Part shown: piece by piece, positions 1 to 9,233 of the stretch
How positions within the stretch are numbered: the first letter of the stretch is position 1
Layout: each line of letters starts with the position of its first letter
NCBI GenBank assembly: GCA_017307785.1
Contig: JAFKGI010000013.1
Span: 1 to 64,000, forward strand
From: Vulcanimicrobiota bacterium
GTDB taxonomy: Bacteria > Vulcanimicrobiota > Xenobia > Xenobiales > JADMJV01
Direction: 5' to 3'
Length of the DNA stretch: 64,000 nucleotides
Position numbers and translations under genes: made by a program
The notes under the pieces: generated by a model
Seen by the model: only the letters and a program-made list of their open reading frames with translations
Database searches by the model: none
What the model was told of the DNA's origin: nothing

Positions 1-112
1 AAATCGAGTTTCTTGCGGCCTATTACTTGAATGTCGATAGGATCGAAGTCTAACTACCCGTTTCTTTGTCTTTTTTGAAATGGATTGATTTAATTTTAAA
101 TAAATTGAGTCG

Positions 113-1420
113 ATGATCGGCACAGGTGTTCGAGCCGGTTCGCAGAAGTTTGGCGCGGTGAAGCAGTCTGGTCTTCTAAGCAGCCCTGAGGTCTCCACGC
201 TGGTGCGAGCGGGTCTGTGGCTGTCCATGTTGGCCGCGGGAATCTGGTTCCTCACTCGCATTCAGGTTACGCTGGGCATTTTTGGATTGGCCTGGCTGAT
301 CGCATACCTGACCCGACCGGCCGTGCTGCTCTTCGAAGGAAAACGCGTGGGTCCGATCCGCAAATGCCCACGCTCGTTGGCCATCTTCACCGTGTATTTC
401 TTGCTCTTGACCATGCTCTTCGTGGCCGGGTCGCTGGCGCTTCCGACCGTCACCGGTCAGTTCGACAAGTTGCTGGATCTGCAGCACGCTCTCTATCACC
501 CTCAGGAGCTGGCGGCCGCCATTCAGAATCAGGGAGAGCGCCTGGTCAACCTGGTGCCGATGCAGTATCGCGCCGAGCTCTTGGACCGACTCAAGTCCAG
601 TGTGGGCAATTTGACGGTGATGGTGGGTCAGGGGCTGACCGAGGGTCTGGGATTTTTGGCCACCTTCTTCAAGCAGTTGGCGGCCGGCGCCGCCGTCTTT
701 ATCTCGTCCCTGCTCATCAGTCTCTACCTCCTGTTCGGCTGGGAGGACCTCTACAAAGGGACGATTTCCGCGTTCCCGGGTCGCTATCGGCACAACTTCA
801 TCGAGCTGATCGCCAAGATGAATCAGATCTTTGGCGGCTACGTAAGGGCCACCATCCTGGCCAGCGTGGTCAATGCTCTGGGCACGCTGGCCGGACTCAC
901 GCTGTTCTCTCTCTTTACCGGTCGAGCTTGTCCCTATACCTACCTGATCTCTCTGGTGGCCGGGTTGACCTACCCGATCCCGCTCTTCGGCATTCTCTCT
1001 TCCGTCATCACCGCCGTCATTCTGGGGTTCCTGCCGGAAAGTGATATCGCCACCGGCCTGCTGGTGGGTGGTGTGGTGGCGGTGGTGAGCATCTCCATCG
1101 ACCGACTGGTGACGCCGAAGCTCATGGGAGATGCCATCGGGGTCTCGCCGATGTTCGTCATCTTTGCCGCTGCTGCCGGCGGCGAATTTTTGGGCGGCGT
1201 CTGGGGAATGCTTTTGGGCATCCCGCTGGCGGCGATGACCAAAGCCTTCTTCCTCTGGTTCCACGACCTCTTCCTGGTCGACCCCACCGCCCGCGACCTG
1301 GCTCCCGGTGGGAGAGATGGGGAGAAGAGTGGAGAGGAGGGGAGGGCGCATCCCGAGTTACCGGTTAGCCCTCTCCACCTCTCCCCTGTCTCTCCACCCT
1401 CCCCCGAAGGGGTGGTCTAG
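113..1420 (+). CDS. AI-2E family transporter (PerM/UPF0118-like permease)
   Basis: A 435-aa integral membrane protein with roughly eight hydrophobic segments, a soluble insertion near residues 115-185 and the family's C-terminal pattern of Pro/Gly-rich helices (TYPIPLFGIL, then DRLVTPKLMG and GVSPMFVI). Members of this family export small molecules or ions across the inner membrane; the substrate cannot be read from sequence. The start is uncertain because no Shine-Dalgarno precedes the ATG, and the upstream 112 bases are AT-rich and hold no gene I can see. The last ~35 residues are low complexity and coincide with a purine-rich/pyrimidine-rich inverted element, so the tail was probably added by it. 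The stop codon overlaps the stop of the convergent dihydropyrimidinase gene (shared CTAG). Confidence 0.85.
   Translation: MIGTGVRAGSQKFGAVKQSGLLSSPEVSTLVRAGLWLSMLAAGIWFLTRIQVTLGIFGLAWLIAYLTRPAVLLFEGKRVGPIRKCPRSLAIFTVYFLLLTMLFVAGSLALPTVTGQFDKLLDLQHALYHPQELAAAIQNQGERLVNLVPMQYRAELLDRLKSSVGNLTVMVGQGLTEGLGFLATFFKQLAAGAAVFISSLLISLYLLFGWEDLYKGTISAFPGRYRHNFIELIAKMNQIFGGYVRATILASVVNALGTLAGLTLFSLFTGRACPYTYLISLVAGLTYPIPLFGILSSVITAVILGFLPESDIATGLLVGGVVAVVSISIDRLVTPKLMGDAIGVSPMFVIFAAAAGGEFLGGVWGMLLGIPLAAMTKAFFLWFHDLFLVDPTARDLAPGGRDGEKSGEEGRAHPELPVSPLHLSPVSPPSPEGVV
1311..1412. repeat. Purine-rich then pyrimidine-rich imperfect inverted element
   Basis: A G/A-rich arm (GGGAGAGATGGGGAG type) is followed after a short spacer by a C/T-rich arm (CTCTCCACCTCTCCCC type), giving a long imperfect inverted repeat at the 3' end of the permease gene. 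A very similar arrangement recurs at about 13,985-14,088. It may act as a terminator-like structure between convergent genes or belong to a dispersed repeat family. Here it is translated as a low-complexity tail. Confidence 0.5.
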
Positions 1421-2844
1421 ACGCCGACGGTCTGGTTGCCCAGGCTGGAGTAGTCGACTTTCATAGGGCGGCCGGCGGGGCGCTTCTGGTACTGGCCGAA
1501 GCCCGGCTCCACCAGGAACTTGCCGGCTTCGTAGACCTTCTGGCCGCGAATGAAGACGGTGTGGGCGGTGACGTCGATCTTGGTGCCCTCGTAGACATTG
1601 GTGTCGCAGGCGGACTGGTGAGTTTTGGCCGATACGGTGTAGCCCTGCTTGGTATCCCAGAGCACCAGGTCGGCATCGCTGCCGGGCAACAGGCTGCCTT
1701 TGGTGGGGTAGAGGCCGAACATCTTGGCCGGGTTGGTGCAGCAGGTTTCCACCAGGCGCTGCAACGAGATGCGCTTCTGGTTGACGCCGTAGGTCCAGAC
1801 GATCGGCATCCGCTCCTGGAGACCGTTGAGCCCGTTGGGGATTTTTCGGAAGTCGTCCTTGCCCATGTCCTTCTGGCCCTTGAAGTCGAAGGTGCAGTGA
1901 TCGGTGCCCACCACCTGGATGATGCCGTTGGCCAGCGCGCCCCAGAGGGCTTCGCGGTCATGAGCTTTGCGCAGGGGCGGGGACATCACGTATTTGGCGC
2001 CTTCGAAGTCCGGGAGATCGTAGAGGTCGGCGTCCAGCATGAGGTGCTGGGCGCAAACTTCGCCGTAGGACTCCCAGCCGCGCTTGCGCGCGCGGGCCAG
2101 CTCGACCACCGCTTCTTTGCACGTCATATGCACGATGTAAGCGGGTTGGTCGGCCATCTTGCCGAGTTCCAGCACGCGACCGGTGGCTTCCCCTTCCGCA
2201 ACCGGAGGCTGGCAGAGCGGATGGTAGTGGGGGCTCAGCTTACCTTCCGCGGCGAAGCGGGCGGCCAGGATGTTGAGCACATCGCCGTTGACGGCGTGGG
2301 CGGTGACCAGACCGCCGCGCTTGCGAACCTCCAGCATCAGGTCGAAGATTTCCTCGTCGGAGATCATCAAAGCGCCTTTATAGGCGGTGAAGACTTTGAA
2401 GCTGGTGATACCGCGCTCGAAGGCCATGTCCAGCTCTTTGCGGATGCCTTCGTTCCAGTCGACAATGCACATGTGGTAGGAGTAATCGCACATGGCCTTG
2501 GGCTTGGACTTTGCGTCCCAGGCTTCCAGGGCCTGAGCCAGCGTGCCGCCTTTGCTGGGGATGCAGAAGTCGACCACGGTGGTGGTGCCGCCGGCGATGG
2601 CGCACTTGCCGCCGCTGGTGAAGTCGTCTTTGCTGACCGAGCCCATGAAGGGCATCTCCAGGTGGCAGTGGACGTCCAGTCCACCAGGAAGCAGATACTT
2701 GCCGTCGGCATCGATGGTGTGGTCGCGGGACACGTCTCCGAGGTTGGAGCCGACGCTCAAGATCTTGTCATCCTGGAACAAGAGGTCGCCACGGAATTGG
2801 TCGCTGGCGGTCACAATTTCAGCATTTTGAATGAGCGTACGCAT
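1417..2844 (-). CDS. Dihydropyrimidinase / D-hydantoinase
   Basis: A 475-aa cyclic amidohydrolase that opens dihydropyrimidine or hydantoin rings to N-carbamoyl amino acids, as in reductive pyrimidine degradation. The binuclear metal site is visible: H59 and H61 in DVHCH, the lysine to be carboxylated at K150 in SFKVF, H183 in TAHAVNG, and the Asp in GTDHC. These numbers match the classic family numbering, which supports the chosen start. The ATG at 2844 is preceded by TAGGAGG; an upstream in-frame Met would add an unrelated 30-residue leader. It is divergent from uracil phosphoribosyltransferase, so degradation and salvage of uracil sit back to back. Substrate choice between dihydropyrimidines and hydantoins is not decided by sequence. 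Confidence 0.93.
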   Translation of the reverse strand: MRTLIQNAEIVTASDQFRGDLLFQDDKILSVGSNLGDVSRDHTIDADGKYLLPGGLDVHCHLEMPFMGSVSKDDFTSGGKCAIAGGTTTVVDFCIPSKGGTLAQALEAWDAKSKPKAMCDYSYHMCIVDWNEGIRKELDMAFERGITSFKVFTAYKGALMISDEEIFDLMLEVRKRGGLVTAHAVNGDVLNILAARFAAEGKLSPHYHPLCQPPVAEGEATGRVLELGKMADQPAYIVHMTCKEAVVELARARKRGWESYGEVCAQHLMLDADLYDLPDFEGAKYVMSPPLRKAHDREALWGALANGIIQVVGTDHCTFDFKGQKDMGKDDFRKIPNGLNGLQERMPIVWTYGVNQKRISLQRLVETCCTNPAKMFGLYPTKGSLLPGSDADLVLWDTKQGYTVSAKTHQSACDTNVYEGTKIDVTAHTVFIRGQKVYEAGKFLVEPGFGQYQKRPAGRPMKVDYSSLGNQTVGV

Positions 2845-2946
2845 CGAAAAGCCTCCTAGAAAGTGGGGAAGATATGCTGTTTCGTTCCTCTTTGGAGGCT
2901 CCGACCCCTCCCGCCCAGAAGGGCACGCCCTCACTCAGGAGGTACT

Positions 2947-3579
2947 ATGAGCGTAACCGTAATTGATCATCCACTCATCCAGCACAAGCTCACCTTGATG
3001 CGCGACCGGTCCACCGGCCCCAAAGACTTTCGCGAGCTGCTGGAAGAAATCGCCATGCTGATGGCTTACGAGGTGACGCGTTCGATTGCCCTTGAGGATA
3101 TCCAGGTGCAAGGTCCGCTCGGACCCTGCGACGGTAAGACCATCGCCGGCAAGAAATTGGGAGTCATTCCGATTCTGCGCGCCGGTCTGGGAATGGTGGG
3201 CGGCATTCTGCGCCTGGTGCCCAACGCGAAGGTTGGACATATCGGTCTTTACCGCGACGAGACGACTTTGCAGCCGGTCGAATACTATTGCAAGTTGCCG
3301 GAGGATCTGGCCGAGCGAGACATCTTCCTGCTCGACCCCATGCTGGCCACCGGTGGCTCGGCGGCGGCGGCGGTGGAGTTCGTCAAGAAGCGCGGCGCCA
3401 GAAGCAAGAACATCAAGTTCCTCTGCCTGCTTTGCTCGCCCAAGGGCATCGAAGTCTTGCAGAAGTCGGACCCGGATGTGGACATCTACACCGCCTCCAT
3501 CGACCAGTCACTCAACGAGCGTGGCTACATCTTGCCCGGCCTGGGCGACGCGGGAGACCGGCTATTCGGCACCATGTAG
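2947..3579 (+). CDS. upp: Uracil phosphoribosyltransferase
   Basis: A 210-aa cytoplasmic salvage enzyme that makes UMP from uracil and PRPP. The N-terminus ([16 protein letters not shown]) is diagnostic for Upp, and the PRPP-binding loop reads [11 protein letters not shown] near residue 130. The uracil-binding C-terminal segment ([17 protein letters not shown]) is intact. The start follows CAGGAGG by six bases; a longer reading from 2863 lacks an SD and adds non-homologous residues. The stop codon overlaps the likely start region of the next, secreted protein gene, suggesting coupling. Confidence 0.96.
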   Translation: MSVTVIDHPLIQHKLTLMRDRSTGPKDFRELLEEIAMLMAYEVTRSIALEDIQVQGPLGPCDGKTIAGKKLGVIPILRAGLGMVGGILRLVPNAKVGHIGLYRDETTLQPVEYYCKLPEDLAERDIFLLDPMLATGGSAAAAVEFVKKRGARSKNIKFLCLLCSPKGIEVLQKSDPDVDIYTASIDQSLNERGYILPGLGDAGDRLFGTM

Positions 3580-4073
3580 TCATACTCGGCCTGTCGCTCT
3601 GGTTGGGTCTGGTCCAGGCGGCCGAGGCCCGCAAGCTGGCTTTCCCCTTGTTGGGAATCGAAGCCTCGGTGCCGGATGCCTACACGATTGATGAAGCGGC
3701 CCCGGCTCGAGTGATTCTGTCGCGCAAGAACAACCCGGTAGGCCTGTCGTTCTATCGGGTCGAGTTCGGCAATCTCGACAAGTTCACGCCCGCCCACAAC
3801 AGGGAGTTGGAGAAGTTCCTCCGGCAACGCCTCGGAAAGGGCGCCCGGGTGGAACTCTCCAGTCAGAATCTGGCCGGACGACCGGCCACGCGGGTACTGG
3901 TGACGGGTCTGCGCGGCGGCAAACCCTGGCAGATGTTGGCCGCCTGGAGCTTTCGCGGTGGCCAGGCCCAGGTCGTCGAGGTTCTCTACCCGGTGGCCCA
4001 GCGCAACGAGGCCGGAGATTTGTTCGCGCAAATCTGTCGCCAATTGGTGTGGACTCGCCCCGAGCGGGGCTGA
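3564..4073 (+). CDS. Hypothetical exported protein, start uncertain
   Basis: A ~169-aa product of no recognised family. It begins with a hydrophobic stretch ([12 protein letters not shown]) followed by VQAAEA, a plausible signal peptide and cleavage site. The mature part alternates short strands and helices ([16 protein letters not shown], then [10 protein letters not shown]). The frame has no ATG/GTG upstream of the signal peptide outside the upp gene. An ATT at 3564 preceded by GGGAGA is one possible start, an ATA at 3582 another, and the TTG at 3603 would cut the hydrophobic core. It is probably translated by coupling with upp, whose stop it overlaps, and lies just before the pseudopilin genes, so an envelope role is possible. 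Confidence 0.6.
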   Translation: MRHHVVILGLSLWLGLVQAAEARKLAFPLLGIEASVPDAYTIDEAAPARVILSRKNNPVGLSFYRVEFGNLDKFTPAHNRELEKFLRQRLGKGARVELSSQNLAGRPATRVLVTGLRGGKPWQMLAAWSFRGGQAQVVEVLYPVAQRNEAGDLFAQICRQLVWTRPERG

Positions 4074-4115
4074 TCGAGCAGGGGTCCGGGCCGCTTTGAG
4101 CCAAGTAAGCTAGGC

Positions 4116-4622
4116 GTGAAAAAGCGGCGGGTGCAGGCCCTGAGTCTCCTGGAAATTCTTTTCGCCATCGGTTTCTTGACCGTGATTCTGGTGGCCTTTG
4201 CCGCGGTCTATCCGGCCGCTTACCGGCTTAACCGTAAGAGCGCCAAGGCGACCATCGCGGCCAAGACCGCCTCCACCGTCGGAGCCGAGATTCTGGCCTT
4301 GCCCTTTGACCAGCCCAGTTTCACCAGCACCTCTCAGCCCAATCTGTCCTCCCTGGCCAACGATTTGAACGGCACCACCGCCATCAAGGTCTTCGTGGAG
4401 CAGCAGATGCGCAGCACCATTCCTCCCGGGTATGAAGTGCGAGCGACCGCGATTCGAGTGGCGCTCTACGGCACCGCCGACCCGACCGGAATCAACAACG
4501 ACATCGGTGGCCGCTTTGCCCAGGTTCGGGTCACGACTTTTTACAACGACTCGAACACCGGGGGAGCGGAGAAGAGCGTGACCGTCGTGACCGGTAAAGC
4601 GGAGAATCGCGATGTCCGCTAA
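4116..4622 (+). CDS. Prepilin-like minor pseudopilin (PilV/GspI-like)
   Basis: A 168-aa protein with a type IV prepilin N-terminus: a short basic leader (MKKRRVQA), then LSLLEILFAIGF with glutamate at mature position +5 and a ~20-residue hydrophobic helix. The residue before the presumed cleavage is Ala rather than the usual Gly. The start is GTG with no strong SD. It overlaps the following pseudopilin gene by 11 bases. Together with the next two genes it resembles the minor pilin set that primes pilus or secretion pseudopilus assembly in the inner membrane. Confidence 0.82.
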   Translation: MKKRRVQALSLLEILFAIGFLTVILVAFAAVYPAAYRLNRKSAKATIAAKTASTVGAEILALPFDQPSFTSTSQPNLSSLANDLNGTTAIKVFVEQQMRSTIPPGYEVRATAIRVALYGTADPTGINNDIGGRFAQVRVTTFYNDSNTGGAEKSVTVVTGKAENRDVR

Positions 4623-5511
4623 GCGGGTGAGGCCTGGTCGGGGATTCACGCTGGTCGAGGCAATGGTGGGAATGTTTTTGCTCTCGATCATTTTGGGCGT
4701 AACGGCCGAGGCCATCCGCTGGGCGGTGCGCTCCCACCGCAGCGGTGAAGCCAAGCGTCAAGCCGTCTCGCTCGGACGTGAAGTGCTCAACCGAATCACT
4801 TCCGAAATGTCGACCTCGATTGGAATGGGCTTGCTGCCCAATGGCGGCGAATTGCGCAGTGGGGTCGTCTATCCCGATTACGCTCCCACTCTCAATCAGC
4901 CGTTTACGGGTCAACTGTACAAGCGAGAGCACCTTTTGCAGACCTTGCCCGGTGGCACCACCGTAAACGTCGACCGGGCCTACAATCGCGTAATTTTCAG
5001 TTCCCCCGGCAAGCGCAGCGGAGTCTTTAACGATTCGCTGGCGGACTACGTTTTCGTGGAGTATCTGGTGCCGCCCCGGACCGACAATCCCGACCTTCCT
5101 CAGAACAAGCTTTATCGCCGCACCTACCGCGTCCAGGCCGACCCTCTGGCAACGGCCATTCCCGGCTTGTTGCTGGCGGGTAATTATGAAGTCGCCAACG
5201 GCACTTTCTTTGCTCTGGACCCTGCCGACCCGTTGGCCAATCCCAATCTGGTCGATGCCGCCATGACGCCTGAGCAGAAGCTGCAGCGAGGCCTGGTGTT
5301 GGAGTTGCCCAAGCTGGAGGACAGGGTGCAGTTCAGTGTCGAGCACACCGCCGCAACGGCTCAGCGCACGACTCCTTTGCCCAATGACCCGGCTTATCAG
5401 CCGGCTCTCTACACCATCACCGTATCGATTCTGGTCGATTCTCAAGGAAACAATAAATTTTACGGCTCGCAAGTACTCACACAACAGGTTACAATTAAAT
5501 CTGGATACTGA
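4612..5511 (+). CDS. Prepilin-like minor pseudopilin (PilW/GspJ-like)
   Basis: A 299-aa protein with a canonical prepilin site, GRG followed by FTLVEAMVGMFLLS (Glu at +5), and a single N-terminal membrane helix. The C-terminal ~260 residues form the periplasmic or extracellular domain, of no recognised enzyme family. Its length and position second in the cluster fit PilW/GspJ-type subunits. The start overlaps the previous gene by 11 bases. The next gene starts 19 bases downstream, so the three are likely one transcript. Confidence 0.82.
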   Translation: MSAKRVRPGRGFTLVEAMVGMFLLSIILGVTAEAIRWAVRSHRSGEAKRQAVSLGREVLNRITSEMSTSIGMGLLPNGGELRSGVVYPDYAPTLNQPFTGQLYKREHLLQTLPGGTTVNVDRAYNRVIFSSPGKRSGVFNDSLADYVFVEYLVPPRTDNPDLPQNKLYRRTYRVQADPLATAIPGLLLAGNYEVANGTFFALDPADPLANPNLVDAAMTPEQKLQRGLVLELPKLEDRVQFSVEHTAATAQRTTPLPNDPAYQPALYTITVSILVDSQGNNKFYGSQVLTQQVTIKSGY

Positions 5512-5530
5512 TTTTTAGCGTGGAGGAGAG

Positions 5531-7837
5531 ATGAAGCTTCCTAAAGGACTGCGCCGCCGTCGCGGCGTGGCGCTGATCTTGGCGCTGCTGACCACCGTGA
5601 TTCTGGTCACCCTGAGTCTCGCCTTCATGTCTCTCTCGCTCAGTGAGGCCCGCACTTCCCGTTCCTACAGCTACGAGGAGACTTCGGTGCAGGCGGCCAG
5701 TTACGGACTGGAATATGCGCTCACCTATATGGGTCGGGGCACGGTCCCGGGCCAGCAGATTTGGGACACCAGGCCGTGGCCCAATCCGGGCGGGACTCCT
5801 TCCACCGCCTTCGGGTTTTACAACGTCCTGCGGGCCCAGACCGGCGCCTTGAGCTCCTATCAGGAGATTCCCTCGGCCCCCGGTCAAACCATTGGCGTGA
5901 CCGTCACCAACATCACCCAGGACCCGACCCTGGAGTCCTTTGTGCCGGCTTCCCTTTCCAATCAGGAAAAGCTGCAGTTGCGTCAGGACCTGCGCCGCAT
6001 TCGCATCTGTGACCAGAACCTCAATCCTCGTTTGATTTCCCTGAATTCCGAACTGGCCTTTACCTGTGACGTGGTGGTGGAGCCGATTTTGCTTTCGCGA
6101 GGTCAGGGCCGCCATGATTACCGGCTGATCTCGACGGCCCGAGTCTTCACGCTGGCTAATGGCGGAGCGACCAATATCTATGCTCCTGTGGCCACCCGGG
6201 TGGTCGAGGCGCGCATCAAAGAGTCGAGTTTCGACTACGCTCACTTCATCGCCAACGGGCGCACCTGGAACGTCAACGGCTACACTCCCGGAACGACTCC
6301 CAACATGAATGGTCAGGACCTGGCCGACTATGTGGTCATCCCCAAGGACTATGTGGAACAGGGTCCCATGCGAGTCGACGGTCAGGATGCCGCCGCTGCT
6401 CCGTCCGGTTCGGTGGAGCGTCACGTCAAAGAGCAGGCCGGCAATCTTCGGTTTCTTTCCAATTCCGCCCAGAACGGCCCGCAATTTAACTACAAGCTGA
6501 CCATCAATCAGCCGGCCAACGTTTATCCAGATGATGTCACCGATTCCACCATGGCCGGCTTTTCGGCCGGCTTCGTGCCGCGCTCGGCACGCGTGGGCAT
6601 TCCGGATTTCCGTCAGGAAGACATGAAGCTGGCCGCCAAATATGTGGTGCGAGATACGGACCAATCCGGGCTGATCGAAATCGCGACCTCGAGCATTCCA
6701 GGTGCGCGCGGCAGCAGCCTGGCGGCCCCGAAATCTGGTGACCCCACCGATCCCTTTTACGACGGAGTGGAGACGGTAGTCGACGCTAACGGCGTCGCGC
6801 AGACCGTGCGCAAGCCGGTCGATTTCCGTCCGCGTTTTCCCAACGTCGAGGTCGTCCTCAATAAGGACCAGATCCAGATTCAAACGAAGTCGACTTTGGA
6901 CGGCAGCGTGATCAATAGCCGCACCATTCAGCAGGATCAGCTGCAAAGCGGTCTGCTCTATGTTCAGGGCGGCAATGTCGTGGTCAAGACGGACCCGACC
7001 AACAAGTTTCAGGGTAAGCTCAGCATCGTGGCGGGTGAAGACCCGAACCGCGACGGCTTTACTCCCAACGACTCCAGCATCTACAGCGAAGCTGCGCGAG
7101 CCTACTACACTTCCCTGAAGAACAAATGGGACCAGACTCTGGTCACCACCGGCTTCAAGCCGACCAACCCGGAGGCTTATCCCACGCCTCCTTACACGGT
7201 TGCCCAACTGCGCGCCGCCCACGCCGCGGATCCTACGGTGGTTCCAGATGTCGAGCCGGGAATGCCCGGAGCTCAAATCCTCTGGCCGGCGCCGGCCGTG
7301 GAACGCGATTCGCTGGGCAATAAAGTCCGCTACACCACCGAACGCGAGGGCAACGTGGTGATTGCCGACGACGTCAAATACAACGACAAAGCCGGCAACC
7401 AGCTGGGTTTGTTTGCTCAGAATTTCGTCCTGTTGAATGACAATACTCCCAGAGACCCGGTGACCGGCGAAGAGAAGTTGACGATTGACGCCGTTCTGGT
7501 GAGCAAAGAGCGCACCGTCAGCATGGACTGGGACAACACCGGGCGCCAGAATCCGGACACCTGGAAAGAACTGATGACCCCGCGCACGACGGGTCAGCCC
7601 CAGCGCAAAATTGCCATCAATGGTTCGGTCATCGGTGAGTACATCGATGTCGAGGGGGACCAGTTGGGGCGCGGCTACAAGAACCAGGATTTCAAATACG
7701 ACCTGTCGCTGCGCAACGCCAATCCGCCGTTTATGCCTCGCCCGGACCTGGCGGCTCTGCCCGGTGGATTTCGCTTCATGATCCTGCATTATCTCGACCG
7801 CGGCTCGCTCTCCACGGCCGGGCTGTTAGGACCCTAG
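5531..7837 (+). CDS. Large PilX/GspK-like pilus assembly protein
   Basis: A 768-aa protein starting with a basic leader (MKLPKGLRRRRG) and a hydrophobic helix (VALILALLTTVILV) followed by ARTSRSYSYEE, the layout of PilX/GspK N-termini that lack the +5 Glu. The remaining ~720 residues are predicted extracytoplasmic, far longer than usual PilX (~200) or GspK (~330). The distal part carries acidic and Asn/Gly-rich segments (for example EDPNRDGFTPNDS) that could bind calcium. A good SD (GGAGGAGAG) precedes the ATG. As third gene of the pseudopilin group it may cap the filament tip and present a large adhesin-like domain; that role is inference. Confidence 0.72.
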   Translation: MKLPKGLRRRRGVALILALLTTVILVTLSLAFMSLSLSEARTSRSYSYEETSVQAASYGLEYALTYMGRGTVPGQQIWDTRPWPNPGGTPSTAFGFYNVLRAQTGALSSYQEIPSAPGQTIGVTVTNITQDPTLESFVPASLSNQEKLQLRQDLRRIRICDQNLNPRLISLNSELAFTCDVVVEPILLSRGQGRHDYRLISTARVFTLANGGATNIYAPVATRVVEARIKESSFDYAHFIANGRTWNVNGYTPGTTPNMNGQDLADYVVIPKDYVEQGPMRVDGQDAAAAPSGSVERHVKEQAGNLRFLSNSAQNGPQFNYKLTINQPANVYPDDVTDSTMAGFSAGFVPRSARVGIPDFRQEDMKLAAKYVVRDTDQSGLIEIATSSIPGARGSSLAAPKSGDPTDPFYDGVETVVDANGVAQTVRKPVDFRPRFPNVEVVLNKDQIQIQTKSTLDGSVINSRTIQQDQLQSGLLYVQGGNVVVKTDPTNKFQGKLSIVAGEDPNRDGFTPNDSSIYSEAARAYYTSLKNKWDQTLVTTGFKPTNPEAYPTPPYTVAQLRAAHAADPTVVPDVEPGMPGAQILWPAPAVERDSLGNKVRYTTEREGNVVIADDVKYNDKAGNQLGLFAQNFVLLNDNTPRDPVTGEEKLTIDAVLVSKERTVSMDWDNTGRQNPDTWKELMTPRTTGQPQRKIAINGSVIGEYIDVEGDQLGRGYKNQDFKYDLSLRNANPPFMPRPDLAALPGGFRFMILHYLDRGSLSTAGLLGP

Positions 7838-7844
7838 TGTTCTA

Positions 7845-9233
7845 GTGCGCTTCCGGGCTCGCTCCCGCCAGCCGGGAACCGCCCGGCAACTCTACGACTG
7901 GCATCTAAGACCTGGAGCGCTTTCTCTGCTGACTCCTCCGTGGGAGTTCATGCGAATGCGCGGGCCAGACCCCGGCCTGCAAGAGGGCGACCTGCGCCAT
8001 TTACAGGTCACGCCGCTCTATCTCTCCTGGTGGGCTCGTCATCGGAACTTTCAGGAAGGCCGAGGCTTCGAAGACTTTCAGGAGCGTGGGCCACTCAAGT
8101 CGTGGACTCATCGACACTCCTTCTTGGAAGCGGGGGCGGACGCCAGCTGGTTGGTTGATGAAATCGATTTCCAATTGCCGCTGGCTCCTTTCTCACACGT
8201 CCTGAACCCGCTCCTGAGACGCCAGATGGAGACGATGTTTCGCTTCCGACACCTGGTCACCAGATTGTGGCGGAGCATACCTCAGCCGGATCGGCCGGGA
8301 CGTTACGCGGTCACCGGTGCCTCGGGTGTGCTGGGAAAGGCGCTGGTTGCGGTTTTGAGCACCGCCGGTCATGAAGTGCTGCGGTTGGTGCGGCGACCGG
8401 CTCAGAGCCCGGATGAGGTGAGTTGGGACCCGCAAAGCGAGCAAACCCTTTCTCGGCTCGAGGGGCTCGATGGCTTCCTTCACCTGGCGGGCAAAGGGAT
8501 TCTGGACGGTAATTTCGGCAAGGCCCACCGAGCCGAAATCGACTCCAGTCGAGCGCAGGTCACCACCCTGCTCTGTCGCTCCTTGCTCGGGCTGAAGCGT
8601 CCTCCGCGTGTCTTCGTGGCTGCCAGCGGAATCGGCTTCTACGGGCACCGACCGGAAGGCTTCTGTAGCGAGGCGGTAGAGGCTGGCAAGGATTTTCTTG
8701 CCCAAGTTTGCGTTCGTTGGGAAGCGGCGTCTGAGGTGATTCAGGCGGTCGGGACCCGTAGAGTTTGCTTGCGCATCGCCCCGGTGCTGACCTTGCGGGG
8801 CGGGGCTCTGCCACCGCTCTACTGGTCCTGTCTGGCCGGTCCGAGCTGGCGTCTGGGGGAGGGAAGACAGCCCTTCAACTGGATTTCCCTGGAAGACACT
8901 CTGGGCATGATGTTGAGCGCTTTAACGCGCGAGGAATGGCGCGGTGCCATCAACTGTTGCGCCCCTCAGCCCACCACTCTGGGAGCCTGTGCTCGAGAGG
9001 TTGGTCGAGTCCTCGGCGGCCGGCCGCAATTGTCTCTCCCCGAGGGTCTGGTTCGGACGGCTTTGGGGCGCAGAGCGTCGTTGCTCCTGGAGGGCTGCTA
9101 CGGTGTGCCGGAGCGGGCCTTGAACCTGGGTTACCAGTTCCTCTATCCGGATTTAGCCGGTTGTTTGCGCCAGGCGCTCGGCTGCTACCGTGAGGAGCAG
9201 GCTCCCGACTGGAGCTTCGAATGGTATCACTGA
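7845..9233 (+). CDS. TIGR01777-family epimerase with N-terminal SRPBCC domain
   Basis: A 462-aa two-domain protein. Residues ~1-150 resemble the SRPBCC/cyclase-like ligand-binding fold often fused to this family (WEFMRMR early, SWLVDEIDFQLP later). Residues ~155-460 are an NAD(P)-dependent extended SDR of the TIGR01777/SulA-like group, with the nucleotide motif VTGASGVLG and the characteristic FNWISLEDTLGM and LGYQFLYPDL segments. The catalytic activity of the family is not established; SDR members act on sugars or other small carbonyl compounds. The start is GTG, 7 bases after the preceding stop, without a clear SD. The 3' end overlaps the convergent histidine kinase gene by 7 bases. Confidence 0.82.
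   Translation: MRFRARSRQPGTARQLYDWHLRPGALSLLTPPWEFMRMRGPDPGLQEGDLRHLQVTPLYLSWWARHRNFQEGRGFEDFQERGPLKSWTHRHSFLEAGADASWLVDEIDFQLPLAPFSHVLNPLLRRQMETMFRFRHLVTRLWRSIPQPDRPGRYAVTGASGVLGKALVAVLSTAGHEVLRLVRRPAQSPDEVSWDPQSEQTLSRLEGLDGFLHLAGKGILDGNFGKAHRAEIDSSRAQVTTLLCRSLLGLKRPPRVFVAASGIGFYGHRPEGFCSEAVEAGKDFLAQVCVRWEAASEVIQAVGTRRVCLRIAPVLTLRGGALPPLYWSCLAGPSWRLGEGRQPFNWISLEDTLGMMLSALTREEWRGAINCCAPQPTTLGACAREVGRVLGGRPQLSLPEGLVRTALGRRASLLLEGCYGVPERALNLGYQFLYPDLAGCLRQALGCYREEQAPDWSFEWYH

Noticed and set aside
176..1351. 391-aa minus-strand frame opposite the permease
   Set aside because: Gln/His/Asp/Arg-rich shadow translation with no family pattern; the plus strand encodes a recognised membrane family.
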